A stretch of 64,000 nt of DNA from Brachymonas wangyanguii (GCF_045055315.1 NZ_CP173677.1:2343892-2407891); one strand, 5' to 3'; positions 25,196 through 34,757 are shown, numbered from the stretch's first letter. Numbers and translations: made by a program. Notes: a model not told the origin generated them from the letters alone.

Positions 25196-25229
25196 AGAAA
25201 GCCCTGCAGGCGAACCTGCAGGGCTTTCT
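25196..25229. terminator. bidirectional terminator between DUF1328 and AGCS genes
   Basis: A perfect 15-bp stem (25196-25210 with 25215-25229) is capped by a CGAA loop. The A-rich left and T-rich right edges (AGAAA...TTTCT) give short T tracts in both directions, suiting convergent genes. Confidence 0.8.
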
Positions 25230-25253
25230 CATGTCAGGATGACTCGGTGGTGC

Positions 25254-26606
25254 TTACGGCAGTTCGCCAGTGCGACGCTTCTCGAAGAAGTCGTGCGTTT
25301 CCTTCACCACCACGCCAGACAGCAGCACCAGCGCAATCAGGTTGGGCAGCGCCATCAGGCCGTTGAACACGTCGGAAGCCGACCAGACCAGGTCCAGGCT
25401 GAGCACGGTACCGGCCATGACCGAGGCAACGTAAATCATGCGGTAGGGCAGCACGCCGCCCTCGCCGACCAGATAGGTCGCGCATTTCTCACCGTAGTAG
25501 CACCAGCCCAGGATGGTGGAATAGGCAAAGAACACCAGGCCAAAGGTCACGATCCAGCCACCGACGCCAGGCAGCATCTGGCTGAAGGTCATGGTCGTCA
25601 GCGCCGCGCCAGTCTGGCCGTTGGTGTACATGCCACCCATCACCAGCACGATGCCGGTGATGCTGCAAACGATGATGGTGTCGAGGAAGGTACCCGTCAT
25701 GGACACCAGCGCCTGACGCACCGGGTGATCGGTCTTGGCCGCTGCCGCCGCGATCGGTGCCGAGCCCATGCCGGCCTCGTTGGAGAACACGCCACGCGCC
25801 ACGCCATAGCGGATCACGGTACCCAGCGCACCACCTGCCACCGCTTCACCAGTAAAGGCATCGGTCAGGATCAGCTCCAGCGCCGGGAACAGCAGGTCCA
25901 GGTGCATCGCGATCACGATCAGGCCACCCAGCACATAACCCACCGCCATGATCGGCACGATGGCCGACGAGACGCGGGAAATGCTGCGGATGCCGCCCAG
26001 GATCACCAGGCCGGTGAACACCGTCAGCACCACGCCGGTAATCCAGGTGTCAATCGAGAAGCTGGCGTGGATCGCCTGCGCCACCGAGTTGGACTGCACC
26101 GAGCTGCCGATACCGAAAGAGGCCAGCACGCCAAAGATGGCGAACAGCACGGCCAGCCATTTCTTGCCCAGACCGCGCTCGATGTAGTACATCGGGCCGC
26201 CCGACATCTCGCCCTTGGAGTTGGTGACGCGGTACTTCACGGCCAGCACGCCTTCGGCGTACTTGGTGGCCATGCCGAACAGCGCCGTCATCCACATCCA
26301 GAACACGGCACCCGGGCCACCGGCTACCACGGCAGTCGCCACGCCGGCGATGTTGCCGGTACCAATGGTGGCGGACAGCGCCGTCATCAGCGCGCCAAAG
26401 TGCGACACGTCACCCTCGTGGTCACCGCCATCGGCACGCTTGGCATGCGGTGTGAAGGCCTGCTTCAGGGCAAAGCCCAGTGTGGTGAATTGCAGCAGAC
26501 GCAGGCGAATCGTCAGGAAGACACCGGTACCCACCAGGAAGGTGAGCATCGGCACGCCCCAGACGTAGCCCCCTGCTGCGTCAAAAAAGTCCTTGATGGC
26601 TTCCAT
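25254..26606 (-). CDS. alanine/glycine:cation symporter (AGCS family)
   Basis: A 450-residue sodium- or proton-coupled amino-acid symporter with about ten hydrophobic helices. Family signatures are FGALMTALSATIGTGNIAGVATA near residue 70, GGPGAVFWMWMTALFGMATKYAE and GVFSNEAGMGSAP near residue 270. Alanine or glycine is the likely substrate. The gene stands alone and ends at the shared stem-loop with the DUF1328 gene. AAAGGGCGG precedes the ATG. The 115 bp upstream, before the pirin-fold gene, hold no gene. Confidence 0.92.
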   Translation of the reverse strand: MEAIKDFFDAAGGYVWGVPMLTFLVGTGVFLTIRLRLLQFTTLGFALKQAFTPHAKRADGGDHEGDVSHFGALMTALSATIGTGNIAGVATAVVAGGPGAVFWMWMTALFGMATKYAEGVLAVKYRVTNSKGEMSGGPMYYIERGLGKKWLAVLFAIFGVLASFGIGSSVQSNSVAQAIHASFSIDTWITGVVLTVFTGLVILGGIRSISRVSSAIVPIMAVGYVLGGLIVIAMHLDLLFPALELILTDAFTGEAVAGGALGTVIRYGVARGVFSNEAGMGSAPIAAAAAKTDHPVRQALVSMTGTFLDTIIVCSITGIVLVMGGMYTNGQTGAALTTMTFSQMLPGVGGWIVTFGLVFFAYSTILGWCYYGEKCATYLVGEGGVLPYRMIYVASVMAGTVLSLDLVWSASDVFNGLMALPNLIALVLLSGVVVKETHDFFEKRRTGELP

Positions 26607-26721
26607 TTTTTCCGCCCTTTCATTTGCAACAAAATGCTGCGCATGATAGCAGGCAGAAATCCAGCCGATCAGCAGAAATCGTCGCCGTTACAAAAGTTTT
26701 TTACGCTTTTGATGCAGCCTG

Positions 26722-27588
26722 TCACAGCGTACCGAACTGGCCAGCGGCAAGATCCTGCAGGGATTGTTCGACCTGCTCCGGCGTATTCAGCACCAGCTCG
26801 CCACTGCCGGCAATCGTCTCGTCCAGCGGTTCACCGCTGATCAGCAGCAGGCGCGTATCCTGCTCGGCGCGCAGGCCCACCTCCTGGCCCGGCGTCCCCA
26901 GGAACACCAGGTGTTGTGCCGTCACCGGCTGCTGCCAGTAGTTGACATGCACCGCGCCTTCCAGCACCAGCAGCACGCCATACCAGTGGCTGGGTAGCTT
27001 CAGCAGGGTTTCCTGCTCGCCGGCCTGCAAGCGGATATCCCACAGCTGCAGCGGCGTCACGGTTTCTGCCGGTCCGACGACACCCTCGTATTCGCCGGCA
27101 ATCACGCGCAGTTCGCCCACGCCATCGCCCAGCTCGACTACCGGAATGCTGGCCGCCGCCAGGTGCTGCTGGTGCGGATCGGTCATCTTGTAGTCGGCTG
27201 GCAGGTTGACCCAGAGCGTGGCCAGCTCCAGCGTACCGCCTTCGGCAGCCAGTCGCGGGCCGCCCTGGTCCTGGCGCAGCAGGCCGCGGCCAGCGCAGTT
27301 CCACAGCACATCGCCGGCTTCCAGCATGGCGGCATGGCCGGCTGAATCACGCGTCTGCAGCTGGCCCTGGAACATCAGGGTGACGGTTTCAAAGCCGCGC
27401 TGCGGCTGCACGTCGGCGACGCCAGCGGCACCCGGCTCCAGCGTGACCGGCGCCACGTAAGAAGCGCCAATACAGGGGTTGGCCTGGCGGCCCATGCCCT
27501 GATAGCCAAAAAAGGGAATGCGATCCCAGCCTGCGCCGGTCGCCTGTGCTGCCGTGCTGGCAGAAACTCCGATAACGTTCTTTTTCAT
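26722..27588 (-). CDS. pirin-family bicupin lacking the metal ligands
   Basis: A 288-residue two-cupin protein of the pirin family. The fold signature is kept in RGFETVTLMFQG, RDSAG and LEAGDVLWNCAGRG. In canonical pirins the Fe ligands are the two His of DHPHRGFET and the His and Glu of GIxHxE. Here these read VQPQRGFET and GLLRQD, so all four are replaced. The C-terminal cupin is present. The protein should not bind iron at the usual site and may be a non-enzymatic or differently acting relative. It lies 44 bp downstream of the nos genes in the same direction; whether it belongs to that transcript is unknown. Confidence 0.75.
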   Translation of the reverse strand: MKKNVIGVSASTAAQATGAGWDRIPFFGYQGMGRQANPCIGASYVAPVTLEPGAAGVADVQPQRGFETVTLMFQGQLQTRDSAGHAAMLEAGDVLWNCAGRGLLRQDQGGPRLAAEGGTLELATLWVNLPADYKMTDPHQQHLAAASIPVVELGDGVGELRVIAGEYEGVVGPAETVTPLQLWDIRLQAGEQETLLKLPSHWYGVLLVLEGAVHVNYWQQPVTAQHLVFLGTPGQEVGLRAEQDTRLLLISGEPLDETIAGSGELVLNTPEQVEQSLQDLAAGQFGTL

Positions 27589-27632
27589 GAATGCGTCTTG
27601 CTATCTGGTCCGAAGACCGGTTGGTTCTGGTT

Positions 27633-28301
27633 CTAGTGGTCGTCGTGCATGCCTTCATGCAGGGCGTGGTTACGCTCTACCGACATGGTCTTGATGATGG
27701 CTGGCGTGACCTCGGCATGCGACAGTACCTTGCCGCCACGTTGCCTGCTGAAGTCCTGCGCCTGCGCCTTGTCGGCAAATGCCGGCAGATCCCCCATGCG
27801 CATCGGCCCGAGCGCGTCCGAGCCATGCACGTACCAGGCCTGCTCGGCTGCCGTCCAGTTGCGGCTGGCGGCATCCGTCACCCACATCGACAGGATATCA
27901 GCGCGGCTGTGGCCCGGGTTGAAGCGCTCGACCCCATCCAGGAACTGGAACAGGTCGATCGGGGAATCGAAGAAGTGGGCGTCGCCATTGCGGTACAGCA
28001 CCTGGGCGGCCCAGATCCGGTCACGCGCCGGGTACATGCCGCACACCGGGCAGCGCGCCGATTCCGGCACCTCACGCGGTGCCTCCATCGGCTTGCCACT
28101 GGCCGGATCGTAGGGAGTCGGCGGCGAGACGATGCAGACATCGAGCGCGGCCTCCTCCTTCGGCTGCCACCAGCGCTTCCAGTAGCCCTGGGTGGCCACG
28201 CCTCCTGCCACGGCGGCGGCACCCGCGCCCGCCAGCCAGAGCCAGCGGCGGCGTGTCGTACGCGCCTGCCCGGGAGGGGCATTCTGGGGATGATCCGCCA
28301 T
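27633..28301 (-). CDS. second NosL-like protein, membrane-anchored
   Basis: A 222-residue NosL-family protein. The N-terminus has twin Arg (TTRRRWLWLAGAG) and one hydrophobic segment, giving an anchor or Tat-type signal. The periplasmic part has RCPVCGMYPARDRIWAAQVLY, FFDSPIDLFQFL and a late FSRQRGGKVLSHAEVTP, matching the NosL metal-binding domain with a CxxCGM copper-site candidate. The C-terminus is His/Asp-rich (HEGMHDDH). NosL proteins carry Cu(I) for the CuZ centre of N2O reductase. It lies 3 bp after the first nosL and ends the nos operon. Tandem NosL paralogues may divide delivery and acquisition of copper. Confidence 0.82.
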   Translation of the reverse strand: MADHPQNAPPGQARTTRRRWLWLAGAGAAAVAGGVATQGYWKRWWQPKEEAALDVCIVSPPTPYDPASGKPMEAPREVPESARCPVCGMYPARDRIWAAQVLYRNGDAHFFDSPIDLFQFLDGVERFNPGHSRADILSMWVTDAASRNWTAAEQAWYVHGSDALGPMRMGDLPAFADKAQAQDFSRQRGGKVLSHAEVTPAIIKTMSVERNHALHEGMHDDH

Positions 28302-28304
28302 GGC

Positions 28305-28904
28305 TTACATCCGGTTGTCCAGGTTGGCTCCGCCGCGCAAGTCCACCATCTCCGGGGTGATGTCGCTCATGCGCACCAGTTCGCCACCGTATTCCTCGAT
28401 GAACTTCTTCGCATCGGCCTCCTGGCTGAAGCTGGCAAAGGTCGGGCCCATGGAGCCCTTGCGCTTGCTGCCATGCACAAAGATGGCAGTACGCGCATCG
28501 ATCCAGGCGCCTTGCGGGTTCTCCCATTCAGTCTGGCCCATATCCTGCACATACACGGCATTCACCTTGCGCACCTGTTCGGGCACCAGCAACGTGTTCA
28601 GCACTTCCATGGTGTCGCAGTAGAACAGCGGCTGGTCCATGCCGGCATAGTGGATCTGGCCCTTGGGACCAGGGTAATCCATCAGCAGCATGCCGTCCAG
28701 TTCGCAGGACGTGCTGCGGGTGATTTCCACCGGTGCGGTGCTGGCGGCTTTCTCTTCGCTCTTGCCGCAGGCGGCCAGCGGTGCCACGGTCGCCAGCGCC
28801 AGCAGGCCAAGGAACAAACGGCGTTCCTGGGTTGCGGCGTCCAGGTGGCGCGCTTCGCCCGAACAGCACAGGCAGCCGCGGGCATGCAATCGTTGCATGG
28901 TCAT
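28305..28904 (-). CDS. nosL: copper chaperone lipoprotein NosL
   Basis: A 199-residue NosL that supplies Cu(I) to NosZ. It carries a lipobox (PLAACGKS) after a hydrophobic stretch, and SCELDGMLLMDYPGPKGQI, the canonical CxxxGM..D.PGPKGQI core of NosL. FYCDTMEVL and ASFSQEADAKKFIEEYGG follow. The residues before the hydrophobic stretch (CLCCSG near residue 11) are unusually long and cysteine-rich for a lipoprotein signal; translation could begin at Met3. Its ATG overlaps the nosY stop (ATGA). Confidence 0.9.
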   Translation of the reverse strand: MTMQRLHARGCLCCSGEARHLDAATQERRLFLGLLALATVAPLAACGKSEEKAASTAPVEITRSTSCELDGMLLMDYPGPKGQIHYAGMDQPLFYCDTMEVLNTLLVPEQVRKVNAVYVQDMGQTEWENPQGAWIDARTAIFVHGSKRKGSMGPTFASFSQEADAKKFIEEYGGELVRMSDITPEMVDLRGGANLDNRM

Positions 28905-29719
28905 GGTTTGAATCTCCAGTTGGCAATCATCAGGGGCACCACGATCCAGGCCAGCATCACGCCCGCCAGCACGCCGACATTCGACAGCAGGGGCGGTACG
29001 ACACTGACCAGGCCGTAGGCATTGCGCAGGCTCTCGGTCGAGAACACGTTGATGATGCGGAACACATCGGTCGGGTTCAACATCAGCAGATAGGGGAAGA
29101 TATCGCCGCCGTAGTGGCCGCTGGTGGCCACCAGCACGCCCAGCAGCACCAGGTCAAACACCAGCACGAACAGGAACCAGAGCACGATGGCGGCGCCGGA
29201 CGCGCGGGTGCGGTCATTGACCAGCACCGACACCAGCACGGCCAGGCTCAGGAACACCAGCCCCAGCAGCATGGCGCTGAGCACGAATCCTGAGTAGTGG
29301 AACAGCGCACTGCTGCCAAACTGCCAGACCAGCACCACGCCCACCGTCGCCAGACCGGCCAGCATCGCCAGCGTCATGGCCAGTGCCAGCCCCAGGTACT
29401 TGCCCAGCAGTAGTTCGCCACGCGTGATCGGGTAGGCCAGCAGCAAGTCAAGCGAACCGCGCTCGCGCTCTCCCACGATGGCATCGAAACCCAGCAGCAG
29501 CGCAATCAGCGGCACCAGATAGATCACCAGGCTGACCAGACTGGTGATGGTGAACTCCAGCGAGCGCACGCCGACCGCGCCCTGCTGGGCACCTCCGGCG
29601 TAGGTGATGACCAGCGAGAACACGGCAAACACCAGCGCCACGGCCAGCACCCAGCGATTGCGCAGGCGATCGCGAAACTCCTTCATGGCCAATGTCATGA
29701 CCTGTCCGGGCTGAATCAT
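28901..29719 (-). CDS. nosY: NosY, ABC-type permease for NosZ maturation
   Basis: A 272-residue membrane subunit of the NosDFY transporter, which supports assembly of the sulfide-bridged CuZ cluster. It has six hydrophobic segments, the GERERGSLDLLLAYPITRGELLLGKYLG motif of ABC-2 type permeases and a family-typical N-terminus (MIQPGQVMTLAMKEFRDRLRN). The ATG at 29719 overlaps the nosF stop as ATGA; the longer frame upstream lies inside nosF. Confidence 0.93.
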   Translation of the reverse strand: MIQPGQVMTLAMKEFRDRLRNRWVLAVALVFAVFSLVITYAGGAQQGAVGVRSLEFTITSLVSLVIYLVPLIALLLGFDAIVGERERGSLDLLLAYPITRGELLLGKYLGLALAMTLAMLAGLATVGVVLVWQFGSSALFHYSGFVLSAMLLGLVFLSLAVLVSVLVNDRTRASGAAIVLWFLFVLVFDLVLLGVLVATSGHYGGDIFPYLLMLNPTDVFRIINVFSTESLRNAYGLVSVVPPLLSNVGVLAGVMLAWIVVPLMIANWRFKP

Positions 29720-30714
29720 GCCTGTCCTCCTGTCTGCATGCGCGCGGCGGGTGCCTTGCGGCTGTCCTCCACACCAAAAAACATGTCCTCCAGCGACGGT
29801 TCGACGATCTGGATGTCCTGCACCTGTTCCGGCTGGCGCAGCAGGTGCTGCAGCAGGGCCGACTTGTGCGTGCGCGGTACCTGGAAGCTGACCTGGTTGG
29901 TCAACCACTCCTGCGGACAGGCCGCCAGCTCGGGCGGCAGTCCAGCCAGCAGCGCCTGGCGCATGGCTGGGTTGTCGGCTTCTGACAGCTGCGCCTGGAT
30001 CGTGATCGGCAGGTCAAAACCGGCGCGCAAATCCTGCACCGAGCCCATCGCCTGCAGCTTGCCGTTGGCCAGCACCGCCACGCGGTCGATGCGGTTCTGC
30101 AACTCGGCCAGGATGTGCGAGGTCAGCACGATGGTCAGGCCCTGGTCCCGCAACTCAGCCAGCGTGTCCCAGAAAAAGTGGATCGCGTACGGATCCAGGC
30201 CGGTGGTCGGCTCGTCCAGGAACAGCACCTGCGGCTGGCCCATCAGCGCCTGGGCAAAGCCGAGACGCTGGCGCATGCCCTTGGAATAGGCACGCACCGG
30301 CCGGCTGCCGGCATGGCCCAGTCCGACTCGCTCCATCAGGCCGGGGCATTCGCTGTCGTCGATGCGCTTGAGCTTGGCAAAGAACTGCAGCGTCTCCAGG
30401 CCGTTGAGGTTGTCCCATAGGGTCACGTTCTCGGGCAGGTAGCCGATGCTGCGGCGTACTTCGCGGGCACCAGCGCCATCAACCGGTACGCCGTGGATGG
30501 AAATATGGCCGCTGGTCGGTTTCAGCAGACCCAGCATCATCTTGAACATGGTGCTCTTGCCGGCGCCGTTGTGGCCAATCAGGCCGAACACCTCGCCGCG
30601 CCGGATCTCCAGGCTGACATCATCCACCGCCACAAAGGCACCGAAACGCCGGACGACGTTTTCGGCACGGATGGTCACCTCCATGTCGGAACGCTTGCTA
30701 CTCTCACGGGGCAT
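29716..30714 (-). CDS. nosF: NosF, ABC-type ATPase for NosZ maturation
   Basis: The 332-residue ATP-binding subunit of NosDFY. Walker A GHNGAGKST, the Q-loop region, signature YSKGMRQRLGFAQAL, Walker B VLFLDEPTTGLD and the switch LTSHIL are intact. The C-terminal extension ending in SLEDMFFGVE is normal for the family. Two starts are possible: 30714 (used here, overlapping the nosD end by 11 bp) or an ATG ten codons later at 30684, which gives the more typical MEVTIRAENV start. Confidence 0.93.
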   Translation of the reverse strand: MPRESSKRSDMEVTIRAENVVRRFGAFVAVDDVSLEIRRGEVFGLIGHNGAGKSTMFKMMLGLLKPTSGHISIHGVPVDGAGAREVRRSIGYLPENVTLWDNLNGLETLQFFAKLKRIDDSECPGLMERVGLGHAGSRPVRAYSKGMRQRLGFAQALMGQPQVLFLDEPTTGLDPYAIHFFWDTLAELRDQGLTIVLTSHILAELQNRIDRVAVLANGKLQAMGSVQDLRAGFDLPITIQAQLSEADNPAMRQALLAGLPPELAACPQEWLTNQVSFQVPRTHKSALLQHLLRQPEQVQDIQIVEPSLEDMFFGVEDSRKAPAARMQTGGQA

Positions 30715-32020
30715 AGTTGGAATCCTTGGTCAGACGGTCACGCCATTCGGCCCAGGCGGTCGAAAGCGGCAACATGCGGGGAGATTCCTCCACCACACTG
30801 GGAACACGAAGAATGGGAAATTGCGCGCCAATCATGCGCAGCACCTGCACCGACGGACTGGCCAGCAGCAGGCGCACCGTCGGGTAACGCCAGGTCAGGC
30901 GGTCCACCACATCGTTGGCCTCGTACGGAATATCGCCCTTGCCATCGCCGTCCCGGTCCCAGCCGCGGTAATTGCTCCAGTAGTTGCCTTGCGGCCCGCC
31001 CCACTTGATGTCACGCGTGCCCACGTACTTGATCTGTTCATGGTTCTCGATGAAGTCGTTGCCATCCACCGGGTTGCGTGCCGAACCGGACAGGTGCACG
31101 CCGATATGGTTGTAGGCCACCACGTTGCGCTTCAGGTCGGTGTATTCCACGTCATAGACGAACAGGCCACGCTCGTTGTACATGACGATGTTGTCTTCCA
31201 CCACCGCATCCTGCAGCGTGCGCAGCATGATGCCGTGGTCCTGGTTGTTCCAGGCACGGTTGTTGCGGATCACCTGGTTGCGCACTTCCATCAGCGCCAG
31301 ACCGCCGCGGTTGCTCCAGACATCGTTGTCCTCCCACAGGTTGTAGTAGGAGTTCATGTAGTGCGTGCCGTAACGGCTATGGTGCATCTTGTTGCGCTTG
31401 AACTCGGCCTGGTGCGATACGTCGATGTACAGGCCATCGCGCACAAAGCTGATCTCGTTGTCGTAGATGCGCGCGCCTTCGGTGTTGTAGAGCTGGACGC
31501 CATTGCCGCGCTGGGCACTGTCAAAGTCACGCTTGCCGGTGATGTTGTTGTTCAGGATCTGGACATCATTGGCCTTCTCGATCCACAGGCCAAACAGGTT
31601 GTAGCTCAGGAAGCTGTTCTTGACGATGGCGCGATGCGCACCCGGCTGGATGTAGATGCCGGCGTTCTGCTCACGCAGGCTGCCGCCGGAGTCAGACACG
31701 ATCAGGCCGTCGATCACCACATCGGGCGCGACCACGCGAATCGTGTCGCCCTTGTCGCCGCCACTGATGGTGGGACGATCCAGGCCGCGCAGCGTCAGCG
31801 GCTTCTCGATACGCAGGTTTTCTACATAGAGCCCGCGCTGTACCTCGATCGTGTCACCCGCCGCAGCCTGCTCGATGGCGGTCTGGATGCTGTGTCCGGG
31901 TTGTACCGTCCAGGTGGTCACGGCTTCGGCTTTCAGGACCGGCAGGGCCAGCAAGGCCGCCAGCCAGATCTGCCGACATGAAGAAATACATCCGCCTGGA
32001 CGGCGCTTGAAACCCAGCAT
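30704..32020 (-). CDS. nosD: NosD, periplasmic copper-processing protein
   Basis: A 438-residue exported beta-helix (CASH-type) protein, partner of NosF and NosY. It has a signal peptide (WLAALLALPVLKAEA), then the repeated right-handed helix rungs with Asn/Asp ladders (IVKNSFLSYNLFGLWIEKAN, VIRNNRAWNNQDHGIML, VVAYNHIGVHLSGSA). The late YWSNYRGWDRDGDGKGD and the DVVDRLTWRYP segment are standard NosD features. The ATG at 32020 is chosen over a TTG at 32038 that would overlap nosR. Confidence 0.92.
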   Translation of the reverse strand: MLGFKRRPGGCISSCRQIWLAALLALPVLKAEAVTTWTVQPGHSIQTAIEQAAAGDTIEVQRGLYVENLRIEKPLTLRGLDRPTISGGDKGDTIRVVAPDVVIDGLIVSDSGGSLREQNAGIYIQPGAHRAIVKNSFLSYNLFGLWIEKANDVQILNNNITGKRDFDSAQRGNGVQLYNTEGARIYDNEISFVRDGLYIDVSHQAEFKRNKMHHSRYGTHYMNSYYNLWEDNDVWSNRGGLALMEVRNQVIRNNRAWNNQDHGIMLRTLQDAVVEDNIVMYNERGLFVYDVEYTDLKRNVVAYNHIGVHLSGSARNPVDGNDFIENHEQIKYVGTRDIKWGGPQGNYWSNYRGWDRDGDGKGDIPYEANDVVDRLTWRYPTVRLLLASPSVQVLRMIGAQFPILRVPSVVEESPRMLPLSTAWAEWRDRLTKDSNYAP

Positions 32021-32030
32021 GCCCAACCCT

Positions 32031-34682
32031 TTACGCAATCACCATCCAGCCGGCGCGGGACAGCAGCCAGAACAGCGCGGCTCCGATCAGCAGGTTCTTG
32101 AATCCGACATAGCTGAGCATGTCCATCACGTTGGCACGGCGGTAGACCTTGCCCCACCAGACGCCATCCTTGACATAGCGCTTGCCCTGCAGGCGGATCA
32201 GCACTTCAAACACGCTCCAGCCCAGCCACCAGCCGATCACCATGATAGGTGATGCACTGCCCTGGGCTGCCAATATCCACACCAGGGTGGCGGCCAGTGC
32301 CAGCGCAATGCCGGCCGACTGCAGCAGGCGACCCGTACTCCAGCCTTCACGGCTGAACGGCCACAGGTGATCCCAGATCTCGGCCCAGACTCGCTGCAGG
32401 CCGGTAGCGGCGGCCACCGGCGGCACCGCCACGTCGGTCGGCAGACGCGGGTCGGGCTTCCTGGCCAGCAGCGCAGCCGCATGCTGGTATTGGCGATCCT
32501 GCTCGATCGGCACGATCGGGATGAAGTAGCCATCGCGGCCAATCGCCGTCAGCGGCTTGCCGTCACGCTCACGCTGCTTGCGCTCCTTGGACAGCGGCGG
32601 GCAGGTGTGGTCGTCCGTATACAGGATCATGCAATCCAGGCAGTGCAGGCATTCGCGGTGGTCGATGCGGCCATCGGCGTCAATCGCCTGGGCACCACAG
32701 CCCTTGGCACAGGCCTTGCAGCTGTTGCAGTCGGCCTTGCGCTTCAGGCCAAACCAGCGGAAGGTACTCGGCATGGCCAGCGAGGCCCCCAGCGGACAGA
32801 CGTACTTGCAATAAGGACGCTCGATGAAGATCGAGATACCGAAGATCACGGCGACAAAGGTCACATACGGCCAGCTGCGGTTGGTCAGGCCGACCAGGAA
32901 GGTGGTCTTGAACGGCTCCACTTCGGCCAGGATCTCGGCCAGGCCCATGGAGAACAGCGACACCAGCACCAGGCCGAAGAATACCGCGTACTTGATCCAC
33001 TTGAGGCGGTCATGCCAGACCTGCGGCAGCTGGAACTGGTAGCGCTTCAGGCCGACGGCACCGGCCACCTTGTGGATGATCTCCTGGATCGAACCGAACG
33101 GGCAGGTCCAGCCGCAGAACAGGCCGCGGCCAAACACGAAGATCGTGATGAAGATGAAGACCCAGAACAGGAAGATGAACGGGTCGCTCAGGAACAGCGT
33201 CCACTCCCAGCGGAACAGCAGCGCGTGCAGCCAGGTCAGCACCTGCGTGATCGAGGGCTGGGCCATCATGATGAAGCCGACCCAGACCACGAAAATGCCC
33301 CAGAAACTGTACTTGAAGATGTTGACCGGCCACTTGTTCTTGTGGCTGGACAGGCGCGTCAGGCGGTCACGCACGGCGTAGACCACCGTCACGGCCACCA
33401 GCAATAGCGCAAACAGGCTGATTTCGAGTGCGCGCGACTTCCAGATCTTGACCCAGGTCGCTTCCGGCTTGACGATCTTCGGGTGGCCGCCTTCCAGATA
33501 GGCTGCGGGCAACCAGTAATCGGTGGCAAAGCTGATGAAATCCTTGGTGCCCTTGGCCTGGTCCACGTGGTTGCCCAGGAAGCTGAAGGTCCACGGATAG
33601 GCGGCCGAGAAGGCATTCGAGCGGATCAGGAAAATGCCGGATTCGGTAAAGCGCGGCGCATTGGCGGCCTGGATGCCATACAGGTTCAGCGCATCGCTGT
33701 CGCGGAAAGAGAAGCTGTCACCGTCCTGGTGCACCAGGATACGGTCATAGATGCCACCGCGCACAAAGCCGGAGCCCTTGAACGATTCACGGCCGGCCGT
33801 GCGGATCACGAAAATCGCGTTTTCCCCTTCCTTGAGCTGGCCCATCAGGTTGCGCCAGCTGGTCTCGCCCAGAATCGCCGGACCCAACACCGGGGAGTTG
33901 AGCGCACCAAACCACAGTTCAATATACGGATCCCTGGATTTTTCCAGGCCGACCTGGTCGGTACGCACGACCACCTTCTTCACGGCGCCCTGCTTGACCA
34001 GCGTATCCCAGTCGAGTGCCGCCTGGCCGGCCGCCGGCTGTGCATAGACCACCGGCTGGCGCACCTTGGGCGCAATGATGCCGACCTGGCGCGCCACGGC
34101 AGCCCCGGACGTCATCATCACCTGGTTCTGGGCAATCACCGTCACGGTGGCGCCCGAAATCGCGTCCAGCCCGATCACGTCGTCGTCAGGACGGGACTTG
34201 CCGACTTCCAGCTTGTCGGTCACCATGCGGCCGATGTACTGGTCGTTGAATTTCAGCAGTTCGGACTCGGGAATGCCGAGCAGCAGGATCGGCTCGGAGT
34301 GCTTGAGGATCTTGACGCCGACAAACTTGCCGGTCAGATCCATGCCGATCAGCGTCACCACCGGCTTGCCGGAGTACGCCGGGATATCGGTGATGTCGGT
34401 CGACAGCATGACGTAGCCCATGGGCTTCTGGTTGGCGTCAAGCGCTTCTACATACGGCGGCTGGCCCTTCTTTTCCGAGAAGGACACGGCGCCAGGGAAT
34501 ACGTCCTTGCATGGCAGCAGCGCACACATGTCGGCGGCCGTTGCCAGATTGGCCGGCAATTCCGCCTCGTACGCCTGTGACCCGCCGGCACCGGCCCCCA
34601 GGGGGGCGGCTTGCGCCACGGCCATGCCCAGGGTCACACCCAATGCCAGCCCCAGTTTCCGGACAAACTTCATCCAACTCAT
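32031..34682 (-). CDS. nosR: NosR, membrane flavo-iron-sulfur protein
   Basis: An 883-residue protein needed for nosZ expression and for electron supply to NosZ. After a signal peptide it has a periplasmic FMN-binding domain with DAISGATVTV, whose Thr is the covalent FMN site attached by ApbE. Several membrane helices follow, with two polyferredoxin CxxxCP motifs (CGWTCPFG, CKYVCPLG) on the cytoplasmic side and two 4Fe-4S clusters (CNSCKACAKGC, CLHCLDC). The C-terminal 120 residues add two or three hydrophobic segments, making it longer than the roughly 725-residue Pseudomonas NosR. AGGAG precedes the ATG. It lies 75 bp after nosZ. Confidence 0.95.
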   Translation of the reverse strand: MSWMKFVRKLGLALGVTLGMAVAQAAPLGAGAGGSQAYEAELPANLATAADMCALLPCKDVFPGAVSFSEKKGQPPYVEALDANQKPMGYVMLSTDITDIPAYSGKPVVTLIGMDLTGKFVGVKILKHSEPILLLGIPESELLKFNDQYIGRMVTDKLEVGKSRPDDDVIGLDAISGATVTVIAQNQVMMTSGAAVARQVGIIAPKVRQPVVYAQPAAGQAALDWDTLVKQGAVKKVVVRTDQVGLEKSRDPYIELWFGALNSPVLGPAILGETSWRNLMGQLKEGENAIFVIRTAGRESFKGSGFVRGGIYDRILVHQDGDSFSFRDSDALNLYGIQAANAPRFTESGIFLIRSNAFSAAYPWTFSFLGNHVDQAKGTKDFISFATDYWLPAAYLEGGHPKIVKPEATWVKIWKSRALEISLFALLLVAVTVVYAVRDRLTRLSSHKNKWPVNIFKYSFWGIFVVWVGFIMMAQPSITQVLTWLHALLFRWEWTLFLSDPFIFLFWVFIFITIFVFGRGLFCGWTCPFGSIQEIIHKVAGAVGLKRYQFQLPQVWHDRLKWIKYAVFFGLVLVSLFSMGLAEILAEVEPFKTTFLVGLTNRSWPYVTFVAVIFGISIFIERPYCKYVCPLGASLAMPSTFRWFGLKRKADCNSCKACAKGCGAQAIDADGRIDHRECLHCLDCMILYTDDHTCPPLSKERKQRERDGKPLTAIGRDGYFIPIVPIEQDRQYQHAAALLARKPDPRLPTDVAVPPVAAATGLQRVWAEIWDHLWPFSREGWSTGRLLQSAGIALALAATLVWILAAQGSASPIMVIGWWLGWSVFEVLIRLQGKRYVKDGVWWGKVYRRANVMDMLSYVGFKNLLIGAALFWLLSRAGWMVIA

Positions 34683-34757
34683 GCTGCTGCTCCTGCTTAT
34701 CCATGCAAACAGGGCCGAACCTGCTGCCAAGCCCGGCCCCGTCATCTACTCCCGCTC

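Noticed and set aside
32367..33407. Long open frames antisense to nosR, nosZ and other GC-rich genes
   Set aside because: They mirror the real genes' codon structure; their His/Ala/Arg-rich products are typical of antisense shadows.
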